A DNA stretch of 64,000 nt, taken from NCBI GenBank assembly GCA_902620285.1, contig CACNHT010000002.1, positions 1 through 64,000 of the forward strand, written 5' to 3'. A program made the position numbers and the translations under genes. This stretch comes from an uncultured Alphaproteobacteria bacterium (GTDB taxonomy: Bacteria; Pseudomonadota; Alphaproteobacteria; HIMB59; GCA-002718135). A model generated the notes under the pieces. It ran no database searches. It saw nothing but the letters and a program-made list of their open reading frames with translations, and was not told the origin of the DNA. Shown in pieces: positions 18,604-28,976 of this stretch. Every line of letters starts with the position of its first letter. Position 1 is the first letter of the stretch.

Positions 18604-18675
18604 ATTTTTGTTGAAGTTAGAAAAAACTTAAAAAAATGGTAAAAATATATATTAGTCATTTTTTTATTAGCATAT

Positions 18676-18804
18676 ATGAAAAACAAGTACATTATATATT
18701 TTTTTGCAATACTAACAATAATCGTTTTTATTACGCTTTATATGATTGAAATACCTTCACCCTCAGTAATTATAACTGAAAAATATAACCTAAATTTAAA
18801 ATGA
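18676..18804 (+). CDS. Small single-pass membrane protein (42 aa)
   Basis: A 42-codon frame: Met-Lys-Asn-Lys start, one hydrophobic helix (residues 5-23) and a short outward tail with IPSPS and TEK. The TGA overlaps the ATG of the next gene (ATGA at 18801-18804), a classic translationally coupled arrangement. The IPxPS...EK tail seems familiar from small ORFs at this locus in other Alphaproteobacteria. Function unknown. The tight coupling to an exported protein gene suggests both act at the envelope. Confidence 0.65.
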   Translation: MKNKYIIYFFAILTIIVFITLYMIEIPSPSVIITEKYNLNLK

Positions 18805-20567
18805 AATTTTTTGTTATCATTTTACTATTTCTTTTTTCAAATACAATTTTAGCTAATGAAGAGAGCAACATAGAAGTAGAAGTTATTGATTTGCATGAAA
18901 ATAAGAGCCTTGATCAAATGGTTTTAGAAAATCTTAATGATGAAAATGATCAAGAACAAATTGAAGAGACTATTAATAACTCAAATGAAAATCAAATTGA
19001 AATTAATGAAGTTGATGTGAAGCAAATTGAAATTTTTAAAGATAATTTTATTCATAAGACGGAAATGAAAGATTTAAATAATTATTTCAATAACCTTCAA
19101 AATATTAATTCGAAAACTTTACAAATACAATTAATTGAAGTTTTAGAAAATCTTCAATTAAATTTAGAGGATGAAGAAGATAAAGAATTATTTTACTTAA
19201 TTGTAAATTATTTACAATCTATTGGTCAAATTAACAAGTCTTATGAATTAATTGAAAGATATGAGATTAGTGAGGACAAAAATTTTAGTTACTACACTGA
19301 GGTAAAACTAAATTATTTTTTATCTACTTTTCAATTAAGCGAAGCTTGTAATTTTAAAGAAGATTTAAATTCAAATATAGAATTAGATTTTTTCTTTTTA
19401 GAGAAACTTGATATATTTTGTCTAATTTTAAACGAAAATCAATCTGAGGCCAATTTATTAAATTCAATCTTAATTGAATCAGAAAATAATTTAGATCATT
19501 ATTATCAATATTTGTTTTCACTGTTATCCAATTCATTAGATCAAGCGAATATAAATTTTGAATTAAATAATTCTAAAATCAATAAAGAATTAATTTTTTT
19601 ATACAGTGCTATGACTAGAATTGCAGAACTTCCATTTACACATGATTTTTATGAACTTGACAAAAAAAATCTATCCATACCAATTATTTTAAATCAAGCT
19701 TCACCAATAGATTTAAGAATAAAAGCAGCGAATGAGAGTTTTTTAGAAAATTTAATTACTGTGGATAGTTTAGCAGCTTTATATATGTCAGCCGATTTTA
19801 ATTCAGATCAACTAAATAATCCAAATGAAACAATAGATTCATTTTCAGATAATAAAGAATTAAGTATGGCTTTTTTATATCAGTTAGTAAATATTCAAAT
19901 TTTTCCTAAAGATAGATTAAATATTTTAATTCAATTTTGGGATTTTGCTAAAAAAAATAATTTAGAGGAAATTGCTTATAAATTATCAATAAATATGCTT
20001 AGTTCTATTGAACCTAGTTCAGAAAATATAATATATGGAACCCAAATAGCCTCAGCATATATTTTTAATAATAATTTTGACAATGCGGTTGATTGGATAG
20101 AATTATATGAAAATGCAAGGCAAGTAGATTCAAATAGTATCTATACAAGGGTTTTATTAGATTTGTACTCCTCTAATGACTTAAATTCATTTATTAATTC
20201 CATAAATGTTACATTAAATACTTATAGTTATAATCAAGATGATCAAAATGCTGAATTATTATATGTTTTAAAATCTATTATGAATTTAGATGTAAATTCA
20301 AATTCAAATATAAATTTCAATAAAATTTTTGATGATAGGTCAATGCCATCTATATTTCTTCTTAATGAAATAAATAAAAGTATTTTTGAAAAAGATAATG
20401 AAAAATTTCTCTTTTTCTCTTTAATTTCTCTAAATAACAAAGGTTGGGATAACATACATCCAGAACATCTTAAACTTATACTTAAAGGATATCTTCAATA
20501 TAAAGATGGAGTAATTTTTAGAAATATAATTTTAGAAGTATTTAAAAATTATAAATTCATAATATGA
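18801..20567 (+). CDS. Unknown exported helical-repeat protein
   Basis: A 588-residue protein with a signal peptide (residues 1-18, probable cut after TILA). An acidic, low-complexity stretch follows (about 19-75: many Glu/Asn/Asp), then a long region of amphipathic helices resembling TPR-type solenoid repeats, though no repeat unit is clean. I do not recognise a catalytic motif. It overlaps the small membrane protein gene upstream (ATGA) and accA downstream by 4 nt. A similar large exported protein often precedes accA in related Alphaproteobacteria, so an envelope role is likely but unproved. Confidence 0.75.
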   Translation: MKFFVIILLFLFSNTILANEESNIEVEVIDLHENKSLDQMVLENLNDENDQEQIEETINNSNENQIEINEVDVKQIEIFKDNFIHKTEMKDLNNYFNNLQNINSKTLQIQLIEVLENLQLNLEDEEDKELFYLIVNYLQSIGQINKSYELIERYEISEDKNFSYYTEVKLNYFLSTFQLSEACNFKEDLNSNIELDFFFLEKLDIFCLILNENQSEANLLNSILIESENNLDHYYQYLFSLLSNSLDQANINFELNNSKINKELIFLYSAMTRIAELPFTHDFYELDKKNLSIPIILNQASPIDLRIKAANESFLENLITVDSLAALYMSADFNSDQLNNPNETIDSFSDNKELSMAFLYQLVNIQIFPKDRLNILIQFWDFAKKNNLEEIAYKLSINMLSSIEPSSENIIYGTQIASAYIFNNNFDNAVDWIELYENARQVDSNSIYTRVLLDLYSSNDLNSFINSINVTLNTYSYNQDDQNAELLYVLKSIMNLDVNSNSNINFNKIFDDRSMPSIFLLNEINKSIFEKDNEKFLFFSLISLNNKGWDNIHPEHLKLILKGYLQYKDGVIFRNIILEVFKNYKFII

Positions 20568-21502
20568 TTAGATACTTTGAATTTGAAAATGAAATAGAGA
20601 AAATTGAAACAACATTGAATCAATTAAATATAAATAAAGAATTAAATTTCGATAAAATTGAAAAATTAAATAAAGAAAAAAATGAGTTATATAAAAAAAT
20701 TTATTCCAATTTAGATGCCTGGCAAAAAGTACAAGTATCTCGACATGGAGAAAGACCCCACACATTAGACTATGTTAAAAATATATTTCAAGATATTGTC
20801 CTATTGCATGGAGATAAAAAATATGCTGATGATAATGCTATAGTAGGAGGTTTAGCAAAGATTGATAATAATTCTGTTTTTTTTATTGGAACAGAAAAAG
20901 GAAATTCAATGGAATCAAGAATTAAACATAACTTTGGAATGGCAAAGCCTGAGGGTTATAGAAAAGTCCAAAGGTTATTAAAACTAGCTGAAAAATTTAA
21001 ATTACCGCTAATTTCATTTGTTGATACTGCAGGAGCATTTCCTGGAAAAGATGCAGAAGAAAGAGGACAATCTGAATCCATTGCATCCTCAATACTTCAT
21101 TTTTTAAAAACCAAAATTCCAACAATATCTATTATTATTGGAGAGGGTGGCTCTGGTGGAGCAATAGGAATAGCGACTTCTGATCGAGTTTTAATGTTAG
21201 AACATTCAATATATTCTGTTATTTCCCCAGAAGGATGCGCTTCCATTTTATGGAGAAACACTGAATTTTCTCAGGAGGCTGCAAGAACTTTAAAGTTGAC
21301 ATCGTCAGATTGTAAAAATTTTAAAATTATAGATGATATCATCCCCGAACCCTATGGAGGAGCGCATAGACATCCTATAAAACAAGCAGAATTATTAAAA
21401 ACCAAGATACTAAGTTTAATTAAGGAACTTAAACAAATTTCTATAAAAGAATTGGTTCAGCTTAGAAAAGAGAAGTACTTAAATATTACTTCTGATATTT
21501 AA
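20564..21502 (+). CDS. accA: Acetyl-CoA carboxylase carboxyltransferase subunit alpha
   Basis: A 312-residue AccA, which with AccD transfers the carboxyl group from biotin to acetyl-CoA to make malonyl-CoA. Family motifs include the N-terminal coiled helices, [45 protein letters not shown] and the [13 protein letters not shown] segment. Length is normal. It overlaps the upstream exported protein gene by 4 nt and shares TTAA with the convergent secA stop. Confidence 0.97.
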   Translation: MIRYFEFENEIEKIETTLNQLNINKELNFDKIEKLNKEKNELYKKIYSNLDAWQKVQVSRHGERPHTLDYVKNIFQDIVLLHGDKKYADDNAIVGGLAKIDNNSVFFIGTEKGNSMESRIKHNFGMAKPEGYRKVQRLLKLAEKFKLPLISFVDTAGAFPGKDAEERGQSESIASSILHFLKTKIPTISIIIGEGGSGGAIGIATSDRVLMLEHSIYSVISPEGCASILWRNTEFSQEAARTLKLTSSDCKNFKIIDDIIPEPYGGAHRHPIKQAELLKTKILSLIKELKQISIKELVQLRKEKYLNITSDI

Positions 21503-24015
21503 CTGCCATGGCACTGTTTATACTTTTTACCTGACCCACATGGGCAAGGTTCATTTCTACCTATTTTTTTTGTTATAATTCTTCGTGGTTCAGTAGTTTG
21601 TTCGTTTGAAGTCTTATTATTGTTATCACTCACCAACTTGATATTAAATAATGTTTTTAATACTCTTTCATTTTGGTTCGAAAGCATCTCATCAAAATAA
21701 TCAAAAGACTCTTTCTTATATTCATAAAATGGATCTTTGCCTCCCATAGCTCTTAAATTAACACTCCCCCTTAAAGAATCCATTGCTGCTAAATGATCTC
21801 TCCAATCTTTATCTATTTGAAATAACATTACTCTTTTTTCAGCAAATTTAAATAATTCAGCTGAATATTGGTGTTGTTTGTCTTTATATTTTTGATTTAT
21901 TTCATCCAATAATCTTTTTTTTATCTCCTCATCATCCACTCCCTCTTCATCAAACCATTTTGAAATTGGAATATCTATTGCAAAAATTTCTTTAATTTTT
22001 TCACTTAATAAATTTCCATCCCATTCATGAGAGTACTTTTTTGGAGGAATAGTAACTTCAATTAAATAATTAACATAGTCATCAATCATATCTTCAATAA
22101 TTTTTGATTGATCATTAGTATTTAGAATCTCTTTTCTATTTTGATAAATTATTTTTCTTTGATCATTTAAAATATCGTCAAATCTTAAAATTTGTTTTCT
22201 CATATCAAAATTATGACTTTCAACTTTTTGCTGTGCTCTTTCCAAAGATTTAGTAATCATTGAGTGAGTAATAACCTCACCATCTTTAAGACCCAATTTT
22301 GACAATACATTTTCGAGTGTTTTTGAGCCAAAGATTCTCATAAGATCATCTTCTAATGATAAGAAAAATATACTTTCGCCAATATCTCCTTGTCTACCGG
22401 ATCTACCTCTTAACTGATTATCTATTCTTCTACTTTCGTGTCTTTCCGTACCGATTACTAATAATCCTCCTGCATCAATTGCTATTTTTTTTAAATTATC
22501 ATTACCATTTCCTAATTTAATATCAGTTCCTCTTCCTGCCATATTAGTTGATATAGTAATATTTCCAGGCATTCCTGCTTCTTCAATTATTTTTGCTTCA
22601 CTCATGTGATTTTTAGCGTTTAAAATATTGTGTTTAAGATTTTCTTTCTTCAATAAATCTGAAATTTTAATTGAATTTTCTACTGATGTAGTCCCTATAA
22701 GTATTGGTTGATTGATATTATTTCGTGATTTAACAAGATCTAATACTGCATTATATTTTTCTCTTTTAGTCATATAAATTTGATCATTTTTATCGACACG
22801 ATTTACTTCTATATTTGGTGGAATTTCAACAACCTCTAAATTATATATACTTTCAAATTCTTTTGCTTCCGTTGTAGCTGTACCTGTCATACCACTTAGT
22901 CTATGGTAAGTTCTAAAAAAATTTTGATATGTAATAGAAGCTATAGTTTGATTTTCATTTTGAATTATTAGGTTTTCTTTAGCTTCAATCGCTTGATGTA
23001 ACCCATCCCCATATCTCCTTCCTTCCATTGCTCTACCAGTCAATTCGTCAATAATGACTACGTTTTTATCCTTAATTATGTAATCTTTATCTCTAATGAA
23101 TAAATGGTGTGCTCTTAAAGCTTGAATAATATTATGGTTCAAAACCATATTGCTCAAATCTTGAAGAGTTCCATCTTTAATAATACCATTATCTTTCAAA
23201 AGTTTTTCACAAAATTCCATTCCTTCAGTTGAAAGTAATATGCTTTTGCTTTCTTCATTAATTTCAAAATCATTTTTTCTAAGGAGCTTGATAATTTTGT
23301 CTATCTTGGGAAATAAATCTGTATTCGAGTTAGATTCTGCAGATATTACTAGAGGTGTTCTAGCTTCATCTATTAAAATACTATCTACTTCATCAACTAT
23401 AGCAAATGTATTTTTTTTAAAACATAAATTGCTGTAATCATTTTTGAGATTATCTCTTAAATAATCAAACCCAATTTCATTATTAGTTGCATAAACAATA
23501 TCTGCGTCATATTGATTTGATCTTTCTTCATGAGATGTTTCTGAAGTGACGCAGCCAACCTTAAGACCAAGAAAATCGTATATATTTCCCATCCAATCTG
23601 CATCTCTTTTTGCAAGATAATCATTTACTGTTATAATATGAACAGATAAATTTTCTATAGCATTTGCATAAGCGGCTAGAGTAGCGACAAGAGTCTTTCC
23701 TTCTCCTGTTTTCATTTCAGTAATCTTGTTTTCGTATAAGACCATTCCACCAATAATTTGAACATCATAGTGTCTCATATTTAATGTTCTTTTTGAGGTT
23801 TCTCTAACTACAGCAAAGATTTCTGGCAATAATTTGGATATTGATCTGGTTTCACTAAAAACATTTTTAAATTGATTTGTTTTATTTTTTAATTCTTGAT
23901 CAGAAAGATTAGAAATTTCTTCTTCTAATTTATTTACTTTCTCTACAAAACTTCCATATTTTTTTATTGAATTAGATTTAATAGAACCAAATAATTTATT
24001 AACGATATTAATCAT
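21499..24015 (-). CDS. secA: Preprotein translocase ATPase SecA
   Basis: An 838-residue SecA motor. Walker A MKTGEGKT is at 101-108, the [14 protein letters not shown] motif follows, then [10 protein letters not shown], the motif V/VI region [12 protein letters not shown] and RGRSGRQGD, and the C-terminal zinc SEC-C motif [14 protein letters not shown] for SecB/lipid interaction. Slightly shorter than E. coli SecA because of a trimmed C-terminal linker. Standalone on the minus strand, divergent from argJ by 65 bp. Confidence 0.97.
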   Translation of the reverse strand: MINIVNKLFGSIKSNSIKKYGSFVEKVNKLEEEISNLSDQELKNKTNQFKNVFSETRSISKLLPEIFAVVRETSKRTLNMRHYDVQIIGGMVLYENKITEMKTGEGKTLVATLAAYANAIENLSVHIITVNDYLAKRDADWMGNIYDFLGLKVGCVTSETSHEERSNQYDADIVYATNNEIGFDYLRDNLKNDYSNLCFKKNTFAIVDEVDSILIDEARTPLVISAESNSNTDLFPKIDKIIKLLRKNDFEINEESKSILLSTEGMEFCEKLLKDNGIIKDGTLQDLSNMVLNHNIIQALRAHHLFIRDKDYIIKDKNVVIIDELTGRAMEGRRYGDGLHQAIEAKENLIIQNENQTIASITYQNFFRTYHRLSGMTGTATTEAKEFESIYNLEVVEIPPNIEVNRVDKNDQIYMTKREKYNAVLDLVKSRNNINQPILIGTTSVENSIKISDLLKKENLKHNILNAKNHMSEAKIIEEAGMPGNITISTNMAGRGTDIKLGNGNDNLKKIAIDAGGLLVIGTERHESRRIDNQLRGRSGRQGDIGESIFFLSLEDDLMRIFGSKTLENVLSKLGLKDGEVITHSMITKSLERAQQKVESHNFDMRKQILRFDDILNDQRKIIYQNRKEILNTNDQSKIIEDMIDDYVNYLIEVTIPPKKYSHEWDGNLLSEKIKEIFAIDIPISKWFDEEGVDDEEIKKRLLDEINQKYKDKQHQYSAELFKFAEKRVMLFQIDKDWRDHLAAMDSLRGSVNLRAMGGKDPFYEYKKESFDYFDEMLSNQNERVLKTLFNIKLVSDNNNKTSNEQTTEPRRIITKKIGRNEPCPCGSGKKYKQCHGS

Positions 24016-24080
24016 GTTATGATAAATGGCAGTTAATATATGAAAAATATTTCTTCTACAAAGGAATTTAGGCTAAAAAT

Positions 24081-25292
24081 ATGGTGAATAAAATGATTTC
24101 AATATTTAAGCCAAAAAAAATCAAAGATTTTAATCCTAACGGCCTAAATATCTATACTTTTAATGCTGGATTTAAAAAAAAAGATAAAGATCTTCTATTA
24201 ATTATTTTTGATAAAATTATTAATGTTTGTTGTGTATATTCAAAAACATCAACCCCTTCAGCTCCTATAATTTGGGATAAAAAAAACAACAAAGGTAAGG
24301 CCAAGGCATTAATTGTGAATGCTGGTAATGCCAATGCGCATACTGGTAAAGATGGTCTAAAAATTATTGATAAGTATGTAAAGTCATTGTCAAAAAAAAT
24401 AAAATGTAAAGTTAATGAAGTATTAGTATCATCTACAGGTGTAATTGGTGAAAAATTTAATCCTAATTTAATTATAAATAAATTTGAAAGATTAAATTAC
24501 AAAAATAAAAATAGTTTAATAGAGAGTGCGAAGGCAATTATGACAACAGATACTTTCCCTAAGGTATCAATAAAAAGTATTATTTTAGACAAAAAATTGT
24601 TCAAAGTTTATGGAATTGCAAAAGGGTCAGGAATGATACAACCAAATATGGGAACAATGTTGGTATATATTTTTATAGAATGCGAAGTTTCAAAAAAACT
24701 CATGTTTAGACTACTTAAAAATAATTTAGACGACACCTTTAATTCCATAACTGTTGATAGTGATACATCAACAAGTGATACTTTAATGATGTTTTCTGTG
24801 AGCAACAAAAAAATAAATTTAAATAAAAAAAATTTTGAATTATTAAATTATAAAATACGTGAGCTAATGCATGATTTATCTATACAAGTAATTAAAGATG
24901 GTGAAGGTTTATCTAAATTAATTAGTGTAAATGTTTTAAATGCAAAAACAAAAAATCAAGCAAAAAAAATAGCATTTAGTATTGCGAATTCTCCTTTGGT
25001 TAAAACTGCTGTGGCCGGTCAGGATGCAAATTGGGGTAGGGTAATTATGGCAATTGGCAAAACGGAAGAAAACATTAATCAAAACAAAATTAAAGTATTA
25101 TTTGGCAACAATATTGTATGCGAGAATGGTTCGATAAGTAAAAAAATTAAAATTAAAAAACTTAATAATTATATGAAAAATAAAACTATAGAAATAAATG
25201 TAAAATTAAATTTAGGTAAGTTTTCTCACACAGTCTATGGAAACGATCTAACTCATAATTATCTAAAGATTAATGCTGATTATAGATCTTAA
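24081..25292 (+). CDS. argJ: Glutamate N-acetyltransferase / amino-acid N-acetyltransferase (ArgJ)
   Basis: A 403-residue ArgJ, which transfers acetyl from N-acetylornithine to glutamate in arginine synthesis and may also use acetyl-CoA. The self-cleavage site is PNMGTML: the bond before T192, which becomes the catalytic N-terminus of the beta chain. Other marks are NAGNANAHTG (80-89), the oxyanion SSTGVIGE, and the ANSPLVKTAVAGQDANWGR segment. Two in-frame starts exist (24081 and ATG four codons later); neither changes the domain. Divergent to secA. Confidence 0.95.
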   Translation: MVNKMISIFKPKKIKDFNPNGLNIYTFNAGFKKKDKDLLLIIFDKIINVCCVYSKTSTPSAPIIWDKKNNKGKAKALIVNAGNANAHTGKDGLKIIDKYVKSLSKKIKCKVNEVLVSSTGVIGEKFNPNLIINKFERLNYKNKNSLIESAKAIMTTDTFPKVSIKSIILDKKLFKVYGIAKGSGMIQPNMGTMLVYIFIECEVSKKLMFRLLKNNLDDTFNSITVDSDTSTSDTLMMFSVSNKKINLNKKNFELLNYKIRELMHDLSIQVIKDGEGLSKLISVNVLNAKTKNQAKKIAFSIANSPLVKTAVAGQDANWGRVIMAIGKTEENINQNKIKVLFGNNIVCENGSISKKIKIKKLNNYMKNKTIEINVKLNLGKFSHTVYGNDLTHNYLKINADYRS

Positions 25293-25295
25293 TTT

Positions 25296-26072
25296 TTATT
25301 TTTTCCACGCACAAATTGTATTGTAATTTATATCAAGGTTAAAATTATTTTCATAATATTTTTTTCTGAAATATTTCTCCAACTGAATAAAGTATTTCTT
25401 ATTCTCAAAATTATTTCTTTTATCATAACCTGCATAAGTTAAATTTAAACTTCTTACATCATCAAGTAGTTTTTTAAAAACTGAATATTCAATTGTAAAA
25501 TTATTAGTATTTATTAAAGGTGCATCAAAATTATATAATTTAAGAAGTTTAAAAATATAATTAGTATCTAAAATTGGGTTCATCCTTTGATACATTCCTC
25601 CGTATAAAATATTGTCGGTTTCATACATAGAATTTATAAGCTGATATATATTTTCATTACTTGGGATCGTTGCTATAAAAAATCCATTTGTATTTAGGCT
25701 TTTAAATATTTTTCCTATCAATTTATCAAAATTAGATGTTAATTGACAAAAAAAATTGCTAAAAATTAAATCAAATTTAATATTTTTGATCTGTAAATTG
25801 TCCAAATCAATTTCTATAAATTTTCGTTCTGTCTTTTTATTAAATGCCGATAAATCAATATCTGCACTTGTTATAGAACAAGAAGGAAACTTTTCTTTAA
25901 GATAATTAATAACCAAATCATCATTAATACCAAGTTGTAAAATATTGTAAAAAGGAACTTTTAAAATATCTAAAGAATCAATTATGTTTTTACTTATTTC
26001 ATTATAAATAAAGTTTTTCCCATATTTCCTATCTTTAGATCTTAATAGTTTAAGATATTTTTTGTTTATCAT
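25296..26072 (-). CDS. Divergent SAM-dependent methyltransferase-like protein
   Basis: A 258-residue protein with the layout of the BioC/NDUFAF5 methyltransferase group: an N-terminal helical segment, a Rossmann strand at ILQLGIND, the motif II acidic strand (SADID), and FDLIFSNFFCQ as motif IV. Motif I is unusually degenerate (LQLGINDD instead of a Gly-rich LDLGCGTG), so SAM binding may be weak or altered. A complex I assembly-type role, as for NDUFAF5, is possible from the resemblance but is only inferred. Convergent with argJ (3-nt gap), 27 nt from a divergent small gene. Confidence 0.7.
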   Translation of the reverse strand: MINKKYLKLLRSKDRKYGKNFIYNEISKNIIDSLDILKVPFYNILQLGINDDLVINYLKEKFPSCSITSADIDLSAFNKKTERKFIEIDLDNLQIKNIKFDLIFSNFFCQLTSNFDKLIGKIFKSLNTNGFFIATIPSNENIYQLINSMYETDNILYGGMYQRMNPILDTNYIFKLLKLYNFDAPLINTNNFTIEYSVFKKLLDDVRSLNLTYAGYDKRNNFENKKYFIQLEKYFRKKYYENNFNLDINYNTICAWKK

Positions 26073-26099
26073 TTTTTTTATAAAGTATAAAAAGTAATT

Positions 26100-26582
26100 A
26101 TGGATATTATTCTTAAAGAGCTAGTTGCAATTATTAAAGAGGAAACTGAAAAAATTAATAAAAAAATCTATGGGACTACTTTTTTAGAAATATTAAAAGA
26201 GAAAATTTTAAATAGACAAGATCAAATTCTTTTACAAAATCTTCAATTACAAAATTCTAATATGTATCTAGAAGAAAACATAAACGTTGATAAAAAAAAC
26301 CTTTTTTTTAAATTATCGTTTTACCAATCTCCTAAATCTATATTAAAATCTAAATTAGATACAAATTTTCTTCTTATCGTTTTCAAAGAACTTGTAAAAA
26401 TCGATATTTTAAATCACAACACTCAAATGTATATTAATATCAGCTTAAAACCTTTTATGGGTATAAGTTTATCTAAGGGAACTGTGTGTAATCTGAAATT
26501 CCCAAAAAATTCATTAATTATGCAATTAGAGTCTGATGATGTTGATTTAGATATTGAAAAAAACCAAGATGAAACAATATAA
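26100..26582 (+). CDS. Hypothetical protein, 160 aa
   Basis: I do not recognise this protein. It has 160 residues: an N-terminal charged helix (1-35), a middle region with alternating hydrophobics, and a C-terminal third (about 112-150) rich in beta strands (INISLKPFMGISLSKGTV, then NSLIMQLESDD) that looks cupin- or PilZ-like in pattern but has no metal-binding His set. The acidic tail has no clear signal. It sits 5 nt before the DUF1178 gene and is probably co-transcribed with it. Codon use resembles its neighbours, so it looks like a real native gene. Confidence 0.55.
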   Translation: MDIILKELVAIIKEETEKINKKIYGTTFLEILKEKILNRQDQILLQNLQLQNSNMYLEENINVDKKNLFFKLSFYQSPKSILKSKLDTNFLLIVFKELVKIDILNHNTQMYINISLKPFMGISLSKGTVCNLKFPKNSLIMQLESDDVDLDIEKNQDETI

Positions 26583-26587
26583 GTGAT

Positions 26588-27001
26588 ATGATTGTATTTA
26601 ATCTTAATTGCTCTGATTGCGATTTTTCTTTTGAAGGATGGTTTGAAAATACAAAAGACTATAATAAGCAAATTAAGAAAGGCCTGTTGTCTTGCCCTTC
26701 CTGCAATAGTATTCAAATTAAAAAAGGTTTAATGGCACCAAATGTAACAAAAAAATCAAATACAAAGATTTCTAAAAGAAATAAATCAATCGCTTCTAAT
26801 GTTAAGAAACTAAAAAAGATTATTGAAAAAGAATTTGAATATGTTGGTAACAAATTTACTGAAGAAGCAAAAAAAATTAAATATGGTGAAGTAAAAGATC
26901 GTGCAATTTACGGAGAAGCTTCAATTGAGCAAACTAAAGAACTTATTGATGAAGATATTGATGTATTGCCATTACCATTTTCAGCAAAAAAAACTAACTA
27001 A
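26588..27001 (+). CDS. DUF1178 family protein
   Basis: A 137-residue member of DUF1178, a family common in Alphaproteobacteria. The N-terminus carries a zinc-ribbon-like CxxC pair: NCSDCDFSFEGWF (Cys 7 and 10) and LSCPSCNS (Cys 35 and 38). A basic linker and a C-terminal helix with GEASIEQTKELIDEDIDVLPLP, typical of the family, follow. Biochemical role unknown. It converges on ubiG with an 8-nt overlap. Confidence 0.9.
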   Translation: MIVFNLNCSDCDFSFEGWFENTKDYNKQIKKGLLSCPSCNSIQIKKGLMAPNVTKKSNTKISKRNKSIASNVKKLKKIIEKEFEYVGNKFTEEAKKIKYGEVKDRAIYGEASIEQTKELIDEDIDVLPLPFSAKKTN

Positions 27002-27701
27002 TCAGTCTTGCGCTACAAAAATAATTGATCATATAGTTTTCTGATAATTTCCATTGTCTATTTAGTGGATCAAAAACAAGACCTGTAATATTTTTAAAAA
27101 TAAAATTTTCTTTTGATAAAGTTATTTTTAACTCTTCAGGTTTTATTAATTTATTATAATCATGTGTTCCTTTTGGTATCCAATTAAGAATATTTTCTGC
27201 TATATTAATTGCAAATAATTTAGAAAGAACGTTTCTATTAATTGTTGAAATTATTATTAAGCCATTTTTATTTAAATTCTTTTTTAAATTTTTAATAGTT
27301 TTTTTCCAATCATCTAAATGTTCTAAAACTTCAAACATTAGTATTATATCAAATTTTTCATCTAATTTTGATTTTTCAATATCTTTATAAATATAGTTAA
27401 CTTTAAGTTTATTTTTTTTGGAATGTATCTTGGCAACTTTGATATTATTTGGTGAAAAATCTATTCCTGTAACTTTACCACCAAGCCTTGCGAGTGGCTC
27501 ACAAATTATTCCTCCACCACAACCTACATCTAGTATTTTTAAATTTCTTATATCTCTATTATTTATTTGGTCTAATATATATGTTATCCTATGAGATTTA
27601 ATTTGATGAAGAATCTTAAATTTACCATTTTCATTCCACCACTCTTCTGAAAGTTGATTAAACAGGGAAAATTCTTCATTTTTTGATTTTATATTAATCA
27701 T
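26994..27701 (-). CDS. ubiG: Ubiquinone biosynthesis O-methyltransferase
   Basis: A 235-residue SAM methyltransferase acting at both O-methylation steps of ubiquinone synthesis. Marks are the N-terminal FNQLSEEWWNENGKF, motif I LDVGCGGGIICEPLARLGG, and WIPKGTHDYNKLIKPEEL near the C-terminus, all characteristic of UbiG. Length is normal. Divergent to lysC across 63 bp, as in many Alphaproteobacteria. Confidence 0.95.
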   Translation of the reverse strand: MINIKSKNEEFSLFNQLSEEWWNENGKFKILHQIKSHRITYILDQINNRDIRNLKILDVGCGGGIICEPLARLGGKVTGIDFSPNNIKVAKIHSKKNKLKVNYIYKDIEKSKLDEKFDIILMFEVLEHLDDWKKTIKNLKKNLNKNGLIIISTINRNVLSKLFAINIAENILNWIPKGTHDYNKLIKPEELKITLSKENFIFKNITGLVFDPLNRQWKLSENYMINYFCSARLIS

Positions 27702-27764
27702 ATATCTTGTTTGTTAGAAGCAATAATTATATTAGCTGAAATAATTTAAATAATATTTAAGTCA

Positions 27765-28976
27765 ATGAAACTTATAGTAATGAAATTTGGCGGTACTTCA
27801 GTTGGTAGTATCGATAAAATCAATAATGTTGCAAAAATTGTAGAAAAGCAACTAAATGATAAAAAATTGATTGTTGTTTTATCTGCAATGTCAGGTGTAA
27901 CAAATAAAATGCAAGAATATATAGATGAAATTGAATCAAATGAGATTATTGAAAATGATCTTATTTTAACATCCGGTGAAGCTGTTTCAGTTGGACTTCT
28001 TTCAGCTATTTTAAAAAAAAGAAATATAAAATCTATTCCATTACTTGCATGGCAAATTCCAATTATTACTGACAATAACCATCAAAAAGCTAAAATATTA
28101 AATATTGATAAAGTGAGAATTGACCAATATCTCAAAGATAATGATGTATTAGTAGTTGCTGGATTTCAAGGTGTCGACATAAATGGAAACATAACATCAT
28201 TAGGAAGAGGTGGCTCTGATACAACTGCCGTTGCAGTCGCTGCAGCTGTTAATGCTGATAGGTGTGATATTTACACGGATGTTGAGGGCGTGTATACAAC
28301 TGATCCAAATCTAGAACCAAAGGCCAAAAAGATTAATAAATTAGCATTCGAAGAAATGTTAGAAATGTCTTCAACTGGAGCAAAAGTACTTCATACTCGT
28401 TCTGTTGAACTAGCAATGAAAAATAACCTTACCTTGCAAGTGCTTTCTTCAATAACAAAAGAAAGTGGTACTCTTATTGTTGATGAAAATAAATTAATTG
28501 AAAAAGAAATAGTGAGTGGAGTAAGTTATAGCAATAATGAATCAAAACTAACTTTATCTGGCATTGCAGATAAGCCTGGTATATCTGCAACAATTTTTGG
28601 ATTATTAGCTAATAATAATATTAACGTGGATATGATTGTTCAAAATACATCACAAGATGGTGTAACTGCAAATATTACTTTTACTGTTCCAAATAGTGAA
28701 ATTTATAATGCTAAAAAATTATTAGAGGAAAATCAAAATTTAATCGATTTTAAATCTATTGAAACCGATAACAATATTTCTAAAATTTCAGTAATTGGTA
28801 TGGGGATGATGTCTCAATCTGGAGTTGCAAAGAAAATGTTTGCAACTTTAGCTGATAATTCAATTAATATATTAGCTATCTCAACATCAGAAATAAAGAT
28901 AAGTGTCTTAATTAATAAAAAATTTACAAAAATTGCTGTAAAATCTCTTCATGAGGCATATAATCTAGGAAATTAA
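27765..28976 (+). CDS. lysC: Aspartate kinase
   Basis: A 403-residue aspartokinase, the first step of the lysine/threonine/methionine branch. The amino-acid kinase domain starts with VMKFGGTSVG (5-14), has LGRGGSDTTAVAVA and TDVEGVYTTDPN, and is followed by two ACT domains (about 265-400) that give feedback control. It heads a plus-strand run in which the next gene starts directly at its stop codon (TAA then ATG). Confidence 0.96.
   Translation: MKLIVMKFGGTSVGSIDKINNVAKIVEKQLNDKKLIVVLSAMSGVTNKMQEYIDEIESNEIIENDLILTSGEAVSVGLLSAILKKRNIKSIPLLAWQIPIITDNNHQKAKILNIDKVRIDQYLKDNDVLVVAGFQGVDINGNITSLGRGGSDTTAVAVAAAVNADRCDIYTDVEGVYTTDPNLEPKAKKINKLAFEEMLEMSSTGAKVLHTRSVELAMKNNLTLQVLSSITKESGTLIVDENKLIEKEIVSGVSYSNNESKLTLSGIADKPGISATIFGLLANNNINVDMIVQNTSQDGVTANITFTVPNSEIYNAKKLLEENQNLIDFKSIETDNNISKISVIGMGMMSQSGVAKKMFATLADNSINILAISTSEIKISVLINKKFTKIAVKSLHEAYNLGN

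Noticed and set aside
26423..26716. Antisense 97-codon frame across the 160-aa gene and DUF1178
   Set aside because: It covers the DUF1178 zinc-ribbon region and shows no independent motif or start signal.
27707..27733. Promoter TTGTTT-15-TATATT before lysC
   Set aside because: The -35 is weak, the spacer short, and comparable matches occur by chance throughout this A+T-rich DNA.
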